From Pseudomonadota bacterium (GTDB lineage: Bacteria; Pseudomonadota; Gammaproteobacteria; Burkholderiales; SG8-39): DNA of 7,253 bases. The stretch lies in NCBI GenBank assembly GCA_003242425.1, contig QGUL01000084.1:1-7253 (forward strand), in the 5' to 3' direction. Both the position numbers and the translations under genes were made by a program. Of the stretch, positions 1 through 6,265 are shown in pieces. Each line of letters opens with the position of its first letter. Within the stretch, counting starts at the first letter, position 1. The notes beneath the pieces are model-generated. The model was not told the origin of the DNA. It did no database searches and saw only the letters and a program-made list of their open reading frames with translations.

Positions 1-214
1 ACATGCCGGTGCCGAGCGGCACGGGCTGGCCGGTGGGATCGCGCAGCCATAGTCCCAGCGCGTGGAGGTTGCGCACGTGCCGGACGAGCGCAAGTCCGAG
101 CCCGACGGCCACCACGGCCAGCGCCCAGGCCTCGCCCGCGAAGGGCCACACCAGCAGGCCGGCAAGCAGCGCCAGACCCGGCAGGACCAGTGCACGAAGC
201 CAGAGGAACTTCAA
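1..214 (-). CDS. phoR: PhoR-type phosphate-sensing histidine kinase, N-terminal fragment
   Basis: This is the first 71 codons of a gene running off the left edge. The translation opens (M)KFLWLRALVLPGLALLAG and has two hydrophobic stretches, about residues 5-23 and 29-45, followed by an RHVRNLHALGLWL segment and a DPTGQPVPLGTG motif. This matches the start of PhoR: a short membrane anchor, a basic linker, then the region leading into the PAS domain. In the family, PhoR phosphorylates PhoB when phosphate is scarce and dephosphorylates it when phosphate is plentiful. The kinase core lies outside the window, so the call rests on this N-terminus and on the position just downstream of phoB on the same strand. 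The start is TTG (plus-strand positions 212-214), supported by an AGGA six bases upstream; no ATG is available in frame before an upstream stop. Another membrane-anchored sensor kinase is possible but less likely. Confidence 0.82.
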   Translation of the reverse strand, partial: MKFLWLRALVLPGLALLAGLLVWPFAGEAWALAVVAVGLGLALVRHVRNLHALGLWLRDPTGQPVPLGTGM

Positions 215-341
215 GGAGAATCCTGGAATAGGTTGACGGATGCGGATGCGGCGGACGGCGCGCCGTGATGCGCGGGCGGCCGCCGTCCGGCCGGTGCGGC
301 CTGAACCTTAGCAGAACTGCCGCATGCCGGACAGCGCAGCG
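215..341. other. phoB-phoR intergenic spacer
   Basis: These 127 bases separate the phoB stop from the phoR start on the minus strand. They are very GC-rich and contain overlapping inverted repeats but no T-run, so I see no classical terminator. The AGGA at plus positions 221-224 (TCCT) is the phoR ribosome binding site. No convincing separate phoR promoter was found, so co-transcription with phoB is the simplest reading. Confidence 0.5.
252..289. repeat. Inverted repeat in the phoB-phoR spacer
   Basis: A 9-bp perfect stem joins CGGACGGCG (252-260) with CGCCGTCCG (281-289) around a 20-base loop. Two smaller palindromes sit inside or across it: ACGGCGCGCCGT (255-266) and GGCGGCCGCC (275-284). 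The alternative folds are mutually exclusive. In the phoB transcript this lies between the two reading frames and could affect mRNA stability or the phoR:phoB ratio. High GC makes chance palindromes common, so function is only a guess. Confidence 0.4.
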
Positions 342-1028
342 CTACGCGGCGGCGAAGCGGTAGCCGCTGCCGCGCACGGTTTCAATCAGCCGGTCGTGCC
401 CCGTCGGCGCGAGCGCCTTGCGCAGCCGGCGGATATGAACGTCCACCGTGCGCTCCTCCACGTACACGTGGTCGCCCCACACCCGGTCGAGCAGCTGCGC
501 CCGGCTGTGCACGCGCTCGGGATGGGCCATGAAGAAGTGCAGCAGGCGGAATTCGGTGGGGCCGAGCTCGATCTGCCGGTCGCCGGCCCACACCCGGCGC
601 GTGGCCGGATCGAGCCTCAGGCCCGCGAGCTCGACGGGCTCATCGGTGCGCTGCGGCGCGCGCCGGCGCAGCACGGCGTTGATGCGCGCCAGCAACTCGC
701 GCGGACTGAAGGGCTTGGTGACGTAGTCGTCGGCGCCCGCGTCCAGGCCGCTCACCTTGTCCTCCTCCTGCGCGCGCGCGGTGAGCATGATGATCGGCAC
801 CTGACGGGTGCGTTCGTCGCGGCGCAACGCCCGGGCGAACTGCACGCCCGACTGCCCGGGCAGCATCCAGTCGAGCAGCACCAGGTCCGGCAGCATCTGG
901 CGCATCAGCCGCTGCGCCTGTTCGGCATCGCCCACGCACACCACCCGGTGCCCGGCGTGTTCCAGATTGAGCTTCAGCAGCCCCTGGATGGCGGGCTCGT
1001 CTTCCACGACCAGGATGTTTGCGGGCAT
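342..1028 (-). CDS. phoB: Phosphate regulon response regulator PhoB
   Basis: This 228-residue two-domain OmpR/PhoB-family regulator has the length typical of PhoB. The receiver domain (about 1-120) shows the acidic pair E9-D10, phospho-acceptor D53 in LLDWMLPG, T83 and K105 in the VTKPFSPREL motif, matching the family positions. The winged-helix DNA-binding domain (about 130-228) shows LGPTEFRLLHFFMAHPERV, the recognition-helix region VEERTVDVHIRRLRKAL and the closing ETVRGSGYRF. Phosphorylated PhoB binds Pho boxes and activates phosphate-scavenging genes; it acts in the cytosol. It is transcribed leftward, divergently from the ubi cluster, with phoR following. A Pho box lies just upstream, suggesting autoactivation. 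The ATG start gives the canonical receiver beginning MPANILVVEDE; the Shine-Dalgarno sequence is weak. Confidence 0.96.
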   Translation of the reverse strand: MPANILVVEDEPAIQGLLKLNLEHAGHRVVCVGDAEQAQRLMRQMLPDLVLLDWMLPGQSGVQFARALRRDERTRQVPIIMLTARAQEEDKVSGLDAGADDYVTKPFSPRELLARINAVLRRRAPQRTDEPVELAGLRLDPATRRVWAGDRQIELGPTEFRLLHFFMAHPERVHSRAQLLDRVWGDHVYVEERTVDVHIRRLRKALAPTGHDRLIETVRGSGYRFAAA

Positions 1029-1057
1029 AGGGCGTCTTCGTGCATACCGGCCCGGGC

Positions 1058-1063
1058 ATTCTA
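1058..1063 (-). promoter_or_regulatory. -10 element of the phoB promoter
   Basis: On the minus strand the hexamer is TAGAAT, five of six matches to TATAAT. It has no good -35 hexamer but sits 10 bp downstream of the candidate Pho box, as expected for a PhoB-activated sigma-70 promoter. Transcription would start near position 1051, giving a leader of about 22 bases before the phoB ATG. Confidence 0.55.
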
Positions 1064-1073
1064 GGCCGGCAAA

Positions 1074-1091
1074 GTGAAGCTTTGGTGACGA
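1074..1091 (-). promoter_or_regulatory. Candidate Pho box upstream of phoB
   Basis: Read on the minus strand this is TCGTCAC-CAAA-GCTTCAC: two related 7-mers separated by an A-rich 4-mer, the architecture of the PhoB operator (consensus CTGTCAT, A/T-rich 4-mer, CTGTCAC). Each half matches the consensus at about four of seven positions, including the TCA core. The site ends exactly 10 bp before a TAGAAT -10 element, the spacing at which PhoB replaces a -35 element in known Pho promoters. Lying in front of phoB, it supports autoregulation. Confidence 0.62.
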
Positions 1092-1117
1092 AACGGGGAA
1101 CGGGGCGCCGGCTCCGC

Positions 1118-1123
1118 TATCAT
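1118..1123 (+). promoter_or_regulatory. Possible -10 element for the DUF971-ubiE transcript
   Basis: TATCAT matches the sigma-70 -10 consensus at five of six positions and lies 31 bases before the ATG at 1155. No recognisable -35 hexamer exists at the usual 16-18 bp upstream. If used, transcription would begin near 1130, which would exclude the upstream GTG at 1128 as a start codon. Confidence 0.35.
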
Positions 1124-1154
1124 TGGGGTGTCGTTACGAACGGACCGGACCATC

Positions 1155-1577
1155 ATGAGCGCGCACGCCCCCATACCGACCGAAATCAAGCTGCACAGCC
1201 GCTCGCGCGTCATGGAAATCACTTTCGACGACGGCGCGCATTTCGAGCTGCCCTACGAATTCCTGCGTGTCTACAGCCCGTCCGCGGAAGTGCGCGGACA
1301 CGGTCCCGGACAGGAAATCCTGCAGACGGGCAAGCAGGACGTGGACATCGTCGCCGTCGAGCCGGTGGGCCATTACGCCATCCAGCCGCGCTTCTCCGAC
1401 GGCCACGACACCGGCATCTATTCCTGGGAATATCTCTACGAAATCGGCAAGCGCCGCGACGAGCTGTGGCAGGACTATCTGGTCCGCCTGCAACAGGCCG
1501 GCGCAAGCCGCAAGGCAGACGGCGCGGCGGCGCCGCGCACGCACGGCTGCGGCGGCGGCAGCTGCGGCTGCCACTGA
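1155..1577 (+). CDS. DUF971 family protein with C-terminal Cys/His tail
   Basis: This 140-residue protein is a single DUF971 domain (about 8-112), recognised from [22 protein letters not shown] (33-54) and the signature [16 protein letters not shown] (83-98). The same fold forms the N-terminal region of gamma-butyrobetaine hydroxylase and is appended to some Mrp/HCF101-type Fe-S carrier proteins. No function is established for the stand-alone bacterial form. After an Ala-rich linker the protein ends [11 protein letters not shown], an H-x-C-x4-C-x-C-H cluster (H130, C132, C137, C139, H140) suited to binding metal or an Fe-S cluster; that is inference. I chose the ATG at 1155 over an in-frame GTG at 1128 because a possible -10 element lies only a few bases before the GTG, and homologues begin close to this point. 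The gene ends 38 bp before ubiE and is probably co-transcribed with it. Confidence 0.9.
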   Translation: MSAHAPIPTEIKLHSRSRVMEITFDDGAHFELPYEFLRVYSPSAEVRGHGPGQEILQTGKQDVDIVAVEPVGHYAIQPRFSDGHDTGIYSWEYLYEIGKRRDELWQDYLVRLQQAGASRKADGAAAPRTHGCGGGSCGCH

Positions 1578-1615
1578 AACGTTCAACTCCAGCGGCCCCG
1601 GCCGCGCAAAAGTCC

Positions 1616-2350
1616 ATGGCACAGACCCATTTCGGTTTCCAGCAGGTCCCCGAGAAAGAGAAGGCGCGCAAGGTCGCCGAGGTCTTCCATTCCGTCGCGC
1701 AGAAATACGACCTGATGAACGACCTCATGTCGGGCGGCCTGCACCGGCTGTGGAAGGCCTTCACGGTCGCGCAAAGCGGCGTGCGCGAAGGCAGCCGGGT
1801 GCTCGACGTGGCGGGCGGCTCCGGCGATCTCACCGCCGCCTTCGTCAAGCGCGTTGGGGCGAGCGGCGAGGTGTGGCTCACCGACATCAACCGTTCCATG
1901 CTCACGGTCGGCCGCGACCGGCTGCTCGACCGCGGCCACGTGGTGCCGGTGGCGCAGTGCGACGCGGAGAAGCTGCCGTTCCCGGACGGCTATTTCGACT
2001 GCGTCACAGTGGCCTTCGGGCTGCGCAACATGACCCGCAAGGAGCAGGCGCTGGCGGAAATGCGGCGCGTGCTGCGGCCCGGCGGGCGGCTGCTGGTGCT
2101 GGAGTTCTCGCGCGTCTGGAAACCGCTCCAGAAGCCTTATGATTGGTATTCCTTCAAGGTGCTGCCCTGGCTCGGCAAACGGGTCGCCAACGACGAGGCG
2201 AGCTACCGTTACTTGGCCGAATCCATCCGCGTGCATCCCGATCAGGAGACGCTGCGCCGGATGATGGAACAAGCGGGGCTCGCCAACGTCGAATACTTCA
2301 ATTTGACCGCCGGGGTGGTCGCGCTGCACCGCGGCTTCCGGCTCGACTAG
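1616..2350 (+). CDS. ubiE: Ubiquinone/menaquinone C-methyltransferase UbiE
   Basis: This 244-residue class I SAM-dependent methyltransferase is close to the usual family length of about 250. UbiE adds the ring C-methyl group in ubiquinone synthesis (2-polyprenyl-6-methoxy-1,4-benzoquinol substrate) and, where present, the last methyl of menaquinone. Visible signatures: [21 protein letters not shown] (24-44), SAM-binding motif [13 protein letters not shown] (62-73), acidic D90 in LTDINRSML, the UbiE motif [14 protein letters not shown] (127-140), motif [16 protein letters not shown] (153-165) and the C-terminal [14 protein letters not shown] (197-210). It is a cytosolic enzyme that works in the membrane-associated Ubi complex. 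The ATG at 1616 gives the standard [11 protein letters not shown] start, although no strong Shine-Dalgarno sequence precedes it, so translation may depend on coupling to the upstream gene. The reading frame stays open far upstream, but that part is the shadow of the DUF971 gene. Confidence 0.97.
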   Translation: MAQTHFGFQQVPEKEKARKVAEVFHSVAQKYDLMNDLMSGGLHRLWKAFTVAQSGVREGSRVLDVAGGSGDLTAAFVKRVGASGEVWLTDINRSMLTVGRDRLLDRGHVVPVAQCDAEKLPFPDGYFDCVTVAFGLRNMTRKEQALAEMRRVLRPGGRLLVLEFSRVWKPLQKPYDWYSFKVLPWLGKRVANDEASYRYLAESIRVHPDQETLRRMMEQAGLANVEYFNLTAGVVALHRGFRLD

Positions 2351-2369
2351 AACAACAGGAGACAACGCA

Positions 2370-3236
2370 ATGAAAAAATGGCTGATAATGGTTTTCGGCT
2401 TCGTGCTGATGGCCGGCTTCGTCATGGAGGAGGCCGAAGCGCGCCGCCTCGGCGGGGCCCGTTCCATCGGCATCCAGCGTCAGGCCACGCCGCCGCAGAA
2501 GCCTGTCCAACGGCAGGAACAAGCCACGCCGCAGCAGCAGAACGCCGCGCCCGGCGCCGCCGCGGCGCAAAACGCCGCGCGTCCGGGCATGGGCCGCTGG
2601 CTCGCACCGCTGGCCGGTCTGGCCGCCGGCCTGGGCCTTGCGGCGCTGTTCGGCGAGCAGATGGGCTCGCTGGTGCTGCTGCTCCTCATCGGCATCGGGC
2701 TGTTCTTCCTCCTGCGCGTGATGCTACGCGCGATGGCCGGTCCGGCGCCGCAACAGCGGCCTGTGCAGTACGCCGGTCTGGGCGGTGACGCGGCCGCGAC
2801 GCAGCCCGCGCATGTGTTCGGCGGCAGCAGCGCCCACGTGCAGCCCGAGCCGGTTGCGCGCATTCCCGCCGGCTTCGACGTCGAGGGCTTCGTGCGCGAA
2901 GCCAAGCGCCAGTTCGTCGCCCTGCAGGCCGCAAACGACCGCGGCGATGCCGAAGCGATCCGCGACTTCGTCACCGACGAGCTGTACGCCGAACTCAAGC
3001 GCGACATCGAGGCGCGCGGCGGGGCGGCGCAGCAGACCGACGTGGTGACGCTCGATGCGCAACTGGAGGAAGTGGTGACCGAGGGCGGCATGCACTGGGC
3101 CACCATCCGCTTCTCCGGTATGCTGCGCGAAGAGGGCGACGGCCCGGCCACGCCTTTCGAGGAGCTGTGGCACCTGCAGAAGCCGGCCGCAGGCGATACC
3201 GGCTGGTTGCTCGCCGGCATCCAGCAAGTGCACTGA
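2370..3236 (+). CDS. Tim44-like domain, membrane-anchored protein
   Basis: This 288-residue protein begins with a signal-like peptide (MKKWLIMVFGFVLMAGFVM, possible cleavage after AEA at 22-24). A Gln/Ala/Pro-rich low-complexity segment follows (about 35-72), then a membrane region (about 79-121, probably two helices with a short turn near GEQMG), a second linker and a soluble Tim44-like domain (about 170-288). That domain starts DVEGFVREAKRQFVALQAANDRGD and ends FEELWHLQKP...GWLLAGIQQVH. In mitochondria the Tim44 domain belongs to an inner-membrane import motor subunit; in bacteria it is found in inner-membrane proteins of poorly known role. The fold resembles NTF2-like small-ligand pockets. 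AGGAG eight bases before the ATG is a strong ribosome binding site, 19 bp after ubiE, so it is very likely co-transcribed with ubiE. A link to quinone synthesis is inferred only from position. Confidence 0.9.
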   Translation: MKKWLIMVFGFVLMAGFVMEEAEARRLGGARSIGIQRQATPPQKPVQRQEQATPQQQNAAPGAAAAQNAARPGMGRWLAPLAGLAAGLGLAALFGEQMGSLVLLLLIGIGLFFLLRVMLRAMAGPAPQQRPVQYAGLGGDAAATQPAHVFGGSSAHVQPEPVARIPAGFDVEGFVREAKRQFVALQAANDRGDAEAIRDFVTDELYAELKRDIEARGGAAQQTDVVTLDAQLEEVVTEGGMHWATIRFSGMLREEGDGPATPFEELWHLQKPAAGDTGWLLAGIQQVH

Positions 3237-3253
3237 GCCGCATTCCGACCGGG

Positions 3254-3276
3254 AGCCGCCCTCCGGGGCGGCTTTT
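3254..3276 (+). terminator. Intrinsic terminator after the Tim44-like gene
   Basis: A perfect stem of seven G/C pairs, GCCGCCC (3255-3261) with GGGCGGC (3266-3272), is closed by the stable tetraloop TCCG and followed by TTTT. One more A-T pair (3254/3273) extends the stem. It begins 18 bases after the stop codon. It should end much of the DUF971-ubiE-Tim44 transcript before ubiJ, although the T-run is short and read-through is plausible. Confidence 0.82.
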
Positions 3277-3291
3277 CGTTTCCGGCCCCGC

Positions 3292-3891
3292 ATGCGCCAC
3301 GAGACGATGAACGCGATCTTCACGCTGCCGTTCACGGCATCCCTCAATCACCTGCTCGAACGCGAGGAATGGGCACGCGAACGCCTGCGGCCCCACGCCG
3401 GCCGCATCGTCCATTTCCGCATCGCGCCGCTGCCCGCACTGCGGCTGCGCATCACCGCAGCGGGCCTCGTCGAGACGGCCGACGATGAACAGGCCGCGCT
3501 CACGCTCGACATCCGTCCGGGGCTGGTCCCGGCGCTCATGCGCCACGACGAGGCGGCGCTGCGCGAGATCGGCATCCAGGGCGATGCGGAGCTCGCCGCC
3601 GACATCCAGTTCCTGTTCCGCAACTTGCGCTGGGACATCGAGGGCGACCTCAGCCGCGTGTTCGGGGACGTGGCGGCACACCGTCTGGCCGAATCCGGCC
3701 GCAGCTTCATGGCCTGGCAGCGCGAGGCCGCCGTCCGGCTGGGCGAGAACCTGTCGGACTATTTGCAGGACGAGGCGCGGCTGCTCGCGCGGCGCGCGGA
3801 AGTGGAACGTTTCGTGCGCGAGGTCAACGACCTGCGCGACGCGGTCGAACGCCTGGAGAAACGCATCCGCAAGCGGGAAGGCACGGGCTAA
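3292..3891 (+). CDS. ubiJ: Ubiquinone biosynthesis accessory factor UbiJ (SCP2 domain)
   Basis: This 199-residue protein has an SCP2/sterol-carrier-like domain (about 15-115), with the pattern LTLDIRPGLVPALM and IGIQGDAELAADIQFLFRNLRWD, and a charged helical C-terminus (about 160-195, RRAEVERFVREVNDLRDAVERLEKRIRKRE) that looks like a coiled coil. In E. coli, UbiJ binds the hydrophobic quinone intermediates and organises the soluble Ubi complex; its gene lies between ubiE and ubiB. Here it has the same relative place. UbiT, the SCP2 protein of the oxygen-independent pathway, is the main alternative; the coiled-coil tail and the ubiE/ubiB neighbourhood favour UbiJ. An in-frame ATG at 3307 (MNAIFTLPF) is an equally good start, as neither has a clear Shine-Dalgarno sequence. 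The terminator just upstream raises the question of which promoter serves this gene. Confidence 0.86.
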   Translation: MRHETMNAIFTLPFTASLNHLLEREEWARERLRPHAGRIVHFRIAPLPALRLRITAAGLVETADDEQAALTLDIRPGLVPALMRHDEAALREIGIQGDAELAADIQFLFRNLRWDIEGDLSRVFGDVAAHRLAESGRSFMAWQREAAVRLGENLSDYLQDEARLLARRAEVERFVREVNDLRDAVERLEKRIRKREGTG

Positions 3892-3915
3892 AGAAGGCAC
3901 GCCCCTTGTATGGCA

Positions 3916-3937
3916 TCCGGCGGCGCGCACCGCCGGA
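3916..3937 (+). repeat. Hairpin just upstream of the DUF2238 gene ribosome binding site
   Basis: TCCGGCGG (3916-3923) and CCGCCGGA (3930-3937) form an 8-bp perfect stem with a six-base loop CGCGCA. No T-run follows, so it is not a standard terminator. It ends five bases before the GGAGGG ribosome binding site of the next gene, and could stabilise the mRNA end or influence translation of that gene. Confidence 0.45.
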
Positions 3938-3956
3938 CACGCGGAGGGCCCGTACC

Positions 3957-4601
3957 ATGCCGCTCATCAGCCCACTCGAACCGACGCGCAACGAAGCGCG
4001 TCACGCCATGGTCCTGCTCATTCTCGGTTGCGCCGCGCTCGCGCTGTCGAGCATCGCGCCGCGCAGCCGGCTCACCTGGTTCCTGGAGGTGCTGCCGGTG
4101 TTCATCGCCGGACCGCTCCTGTTGCTCACCTGGCAGCGCTTCCGGCTCACACTGCTCGCCTATCAGCTGATCTTCATCCATTCGCTCGTGCTGATCGTCG
4201 GTGCGCACTACACCTACGCGCTGGTGCCGGCGGGCGAATGGCTGCAGGAGGCTTTCGGTCTTGCACGCAACCCCTACGACCGCATCGGCCACTTCTTCCA
4301 GGGCTTCGTGCCGGCCATCATCACGCGCGAGATCCTGTTGCGGGTGACGCCGCTGCAAAGAGGCCGCATGCTGTTCTTCCTGGTCTGCTGCGTGGCACTG
4401 GCCATCAGCGCCTTCTACGAATTGCTGGAATGGTGGGGCGCGCTGTTCATGGGCGCCAGGGCCGAGGCCTTCCTCGGCACCCAGGGCGACGTGTGGGACA
4501 CCCAATGGGACATGTGTCTTGCCCTGGTCGGCGCGCTCGCCGCGCAATGGCTGCTCGCCGGCTGGCACGACCGCCAGCTCGCCCGGCTGCAGGGGCTTTG
4601 A
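3957..4601 (+). CDS. DUF2238 (YjdF-like) multi-pass inner membrane protein
   Basis: This 214-residue protein has about six hydrophobic segments (roughly 17-33, 40-57, 63-82, 111-128, 137-158, 186-203). It resembles the DUF2238 family, whose E. coli member YjdF is about the same size and uncharacterised. Conserved-looking polar motifs sit in or beside the membrane: GAHYTYALVP (82-91), RNPYDRIGHFFQGFVPA (104-120), SAFYELLEWW (151-160) and GDVWDTQWDM (177-186). This concentration of His, Asp and Glu suggests a metal site or a catalytic pocket, but no activity is known. I chose the ATG at 3957 because GGAGGG precedes it by eight bases; an upstream in-frame TTG at 3906 would add an Arg-rich stretch with no ribosome binding site. 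It lies between ubiJ (65 bp) and ubiB (95 bp), so a role in membrane or quinone metabolism is possible but unproven. Confidence 0.87.
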   Translation: MPLISPLEPTRNEARHAMVLLILGCAALALSSIAPRSRLTWFLEVLPVFIAGPLLLLTWQRFRLTLLAYQLIFIHSLVLIVGAHYTYALVPAGEWLQEAFGLARNPYDRIGHFFQGFVPAIITREILLRVTPLQRGRMLFFLVCCVALAISAFYELLEWWGALFMGARAEAFLGTQGDVWDTQWDMCLALVGALAAQWLLAGWHDRQLARLQGL

Positions 4602-4610
4602 TCCACGGCT

Positions 4611-4639
4611 TTGCCCCCGGCCGGGGCTTCCGGTAGATT
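4611..4639 (+). promoter_or_regulatory. Possible sigma-70 promoter for ubiB
   Basis: TTGCCC (4611-4616) and TAGATT (4634-4639) each match the -35 and -10 consensus at four of six positions and are separated by an ideal 17 bp. The spacer contains the palindrome CCCCGGCCGGGG (4615-4626). Transcription would start near 4646, about 50-90 bases before ubiB. The 95-bp gap here is the longest inside the ubi cluster, which fits a separate promoter, but neither hexamer is strong. Confidence 0.35.
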
Positions 4640-4696
4640 CGCGCTTCCGATTAAGCACAAGAAGCGGGCGACCGGCAGCGACCGGCCAGGTGGCGC

Positions 4697-6265
4697 GTGC
4701 CGGCACGCTCACCGCCGCTTCCCGGGCGCGCCGTGTTCCGTTTCCTCCGTCTGGTTCAAATCTTCGTCGTCGCCTTCCGTTACGGCCTGGAGGAATTTCC
4801 GCTGGCCGCGGCGCCGAGCGGCCGGCTGGCGACGTTCGTACAGCGCCTGCTGTTCTTCCGTCCCCTGAAAGAAGAGCGCGGCGTGCGTCTGCGCCGCGCG
4901 CTGGAGACTCTGGGGCCGATTTTCGTGAAGTTCGGGCAGGTGCTGTCCACGCGCCGCGACCTGCTGCCCGCCGACATCGCCGACGAGCTGGCGAAACTGC
5001 AGGACCGCGTGCCGCCCTTCGATTCGCAGGTGGCCGTCGCCGAAATCGAACGCGCCTTCGGCAAGCCCATCGACCAGGTGTTCGAGCGCTTCGATCCCGT
5101 GCCGATCGCCAGCGCCTCCATCGCCCAGGTGCATCTGGCCACGCTGCCCGGCGGCATCGAGGCGGCGGTGAAGGTGCTGCGGCCGAACATGCGGCCGGTC
5201 ATCGCGCGTGATCTCGCGCTCATGGACGCGGCGGCGCGCCTCGTCGAACGGTTGTGGGCGCAGGGCAAGCGCCTGCGGCTGCGGGAGGTGGTGGCGGAGT
5301 TCGCCAAGCATCTGGAGGACGAGCTCGATCTCATGCGCGAGGCGGCCAACGCCAGCCAGTTGCGCCGCAACTTCCAGGATTCGCCGCTGCTCCTGGTGCC
5401 GGAGGTCTACTGGGACTATTGCACACCCACCGTCATGACCATGCAGCGCATGTACGGCACCCCGGTGGGGCAGGTCGACAAGCTGGTGGAGCAGGGCATC
5501 GATCTGAAGAAACTCTCGCGCGCGGGCGTGGAGATCTTCTTCACCCAGGTGTTCCGCGACAGCTTCTTCCACGCCGACATGCACCCCGGCAACATCCTCG
5601 TCACGCCCGAGGGCAAGTACGTGGCGCTGGACTTCGGCATCATGGGCACGCTCAACGAGGCGGACAAGAACTACCTCGCGCAGAACTTCCTCGCCTTCTT
5701 CAACCGCGATTACAAGCGCGTCGCCCAGGCGCACGTGGACGCGGGCTGGGTGCCGCCGGGCACGCGCGTGGACGAGTTCGAGAGCGCCATCCGCGCGGTG
5801 TGCGAACCGATCTTCGACCGGCCGCTCAAGGAAATCTCCTTCGGTCGCGTGCTGCTGCGGCTGTTCCAGACCGCGCGGCGTTTCAATCTCGAAGTACAGC
5901 CGCAACTGGTGCTGCTGCAGAAGACGCTGCTCAACATCGAGGGCCTGGGCCGTCAGCTCGACCCCGACCTCGATCTCTGGAAGACCGCCAAGCCCTTCCT
6001 GGAGCGCTGGATGAGCGAGCAGGTGGGCTGGCGCGGCCTGCTGCGCGGCATCCGCGCCGAGGCGCCGGCCTGGGCCACGCTGCTGCCGCAACTGCCGCGT
6101 CTGGCGCACCGCGCCCTCAAGGAGGACGCCGCCGCGCGCCTGGAACCGCTGCTGGCGGAGATCGCACGCGAGCAGCGTCGGCGCACCCGGGCGGTGATCG
6201 TGCTCGGCGGCATTGCGGTCGTTTTACTCACCATCACAACAATCGATCGCCTGGGACTATTCTGA
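4697..6265 (+). CDS. ubiB: Ubiquinone biosynthesis protein UbiB (ABC1/ADCK kinase-like family)
   Basis: This 522-residue protein belongs to the UbiB/COQ8 atypical kinase family, membrane proteins with ATPase activity needed for ubiquinone production or extraction of intermediates from the membrane. Landmarks: the family-defining KxGQ motif in [16 protein letters not shown] (K78, G80, Q81), an Ala-rich nucleotide loop ASASIAQVH (138-146), lysine K159 in AAVKV, the catalytic-loop equivalent HADMHPGNI (292-300) and the metal-binding DFG (312-314). One clear hydrophobic helix lies near the C-terminus (about 497-515), followed by a short tail. Length is slightly below the E. coli protein (about 546). 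The start is uncertain: GTG 4697 has AGGTGG just upstream but closely spaced, while GTG 4733 gives the usual FRFLRLVQI beginning (510 residues) without a clear ribosome binding site. It follows the DUF2238 gene and may have its own promoter. Confidence 0.96.
   Translation: MPARSPPLPGRAVFRFLRLVQIFVVAFRYGLEEFPLAAAPSGRLATFVQRLLFFRPLKEERGVRLRRALETLGPIFVKFGQVLSTRRDLLPADIADELAKLQDRVPPFDSQVAVAEIERAFGKPIDQVFERFDPVPIASASIAQVHLATLPGGIEAAVKVLRPNMRPVIARDLALMDAAARLVERLWAQGKRLRLREVVAEFAKHLEDELDLMREAANASQLRRNFQDSPLLLVPEVYWDYCTPTVMTMQRMYGTPVGQVDKLVEQGIDLKKLSRAGVEIFFTQVFRDSFFHADMHPGNILVTPEGKYVALDFGIMGTLNEADKNYLAQNFLAFFNRDYKRVAQAHVDAGWVPPGTRVDEFESAIRAVCEPIFDRPLKEISFGRVLLRLFQTARRFNLEVQPQLVLLQKTLLNIEGLGRQLDPDLDLWKTAKPFLERWMSEQVGWRGLLRGIRAEAPAWATLLPQLPRLAHRALKEDAAARLEPLLAEIAREQRRRTRAVIVLGGIAVVLLTITTIDRLGLF

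Noticed and set aside
324..1064. Long plus-strand open frame opposite phoB
   Set aside because: It is antisense to a textbook PhoB, is rich in Arg/Ala/His as expected from GC-rich shadow frames, and matches no family I know.
1082..1123. TTGGTG (1082-1087) as the -35 element for the TATCAT at 1118
   Set aside because: The spacer would be 30 bp, too long for sigma-70 RNA polymerase.
1040..1615. 192-codon N-terminal extension of the UbiE frame
   Set aside because: This stretch overlaps the DUF971 gene in another frame and has Arg-rich shadow composition; UbiE homologues begin near 1616.
4709..6109. 466-codon minus-strand open frame opposite ubiB
   Set aside because: It is a shadow of ubiB: composition is dominated by His, Gln, Arg and Ala, it shows no motifs and has no ribosome binding site.
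6235..6263. TATTCT (6258-6263) as a promoter for the symporter inside the ubiB end
   Set aside because: The -10 match is fair but the hexamer 17 bp upstream (CACAAC) does not resemble a -35 element.
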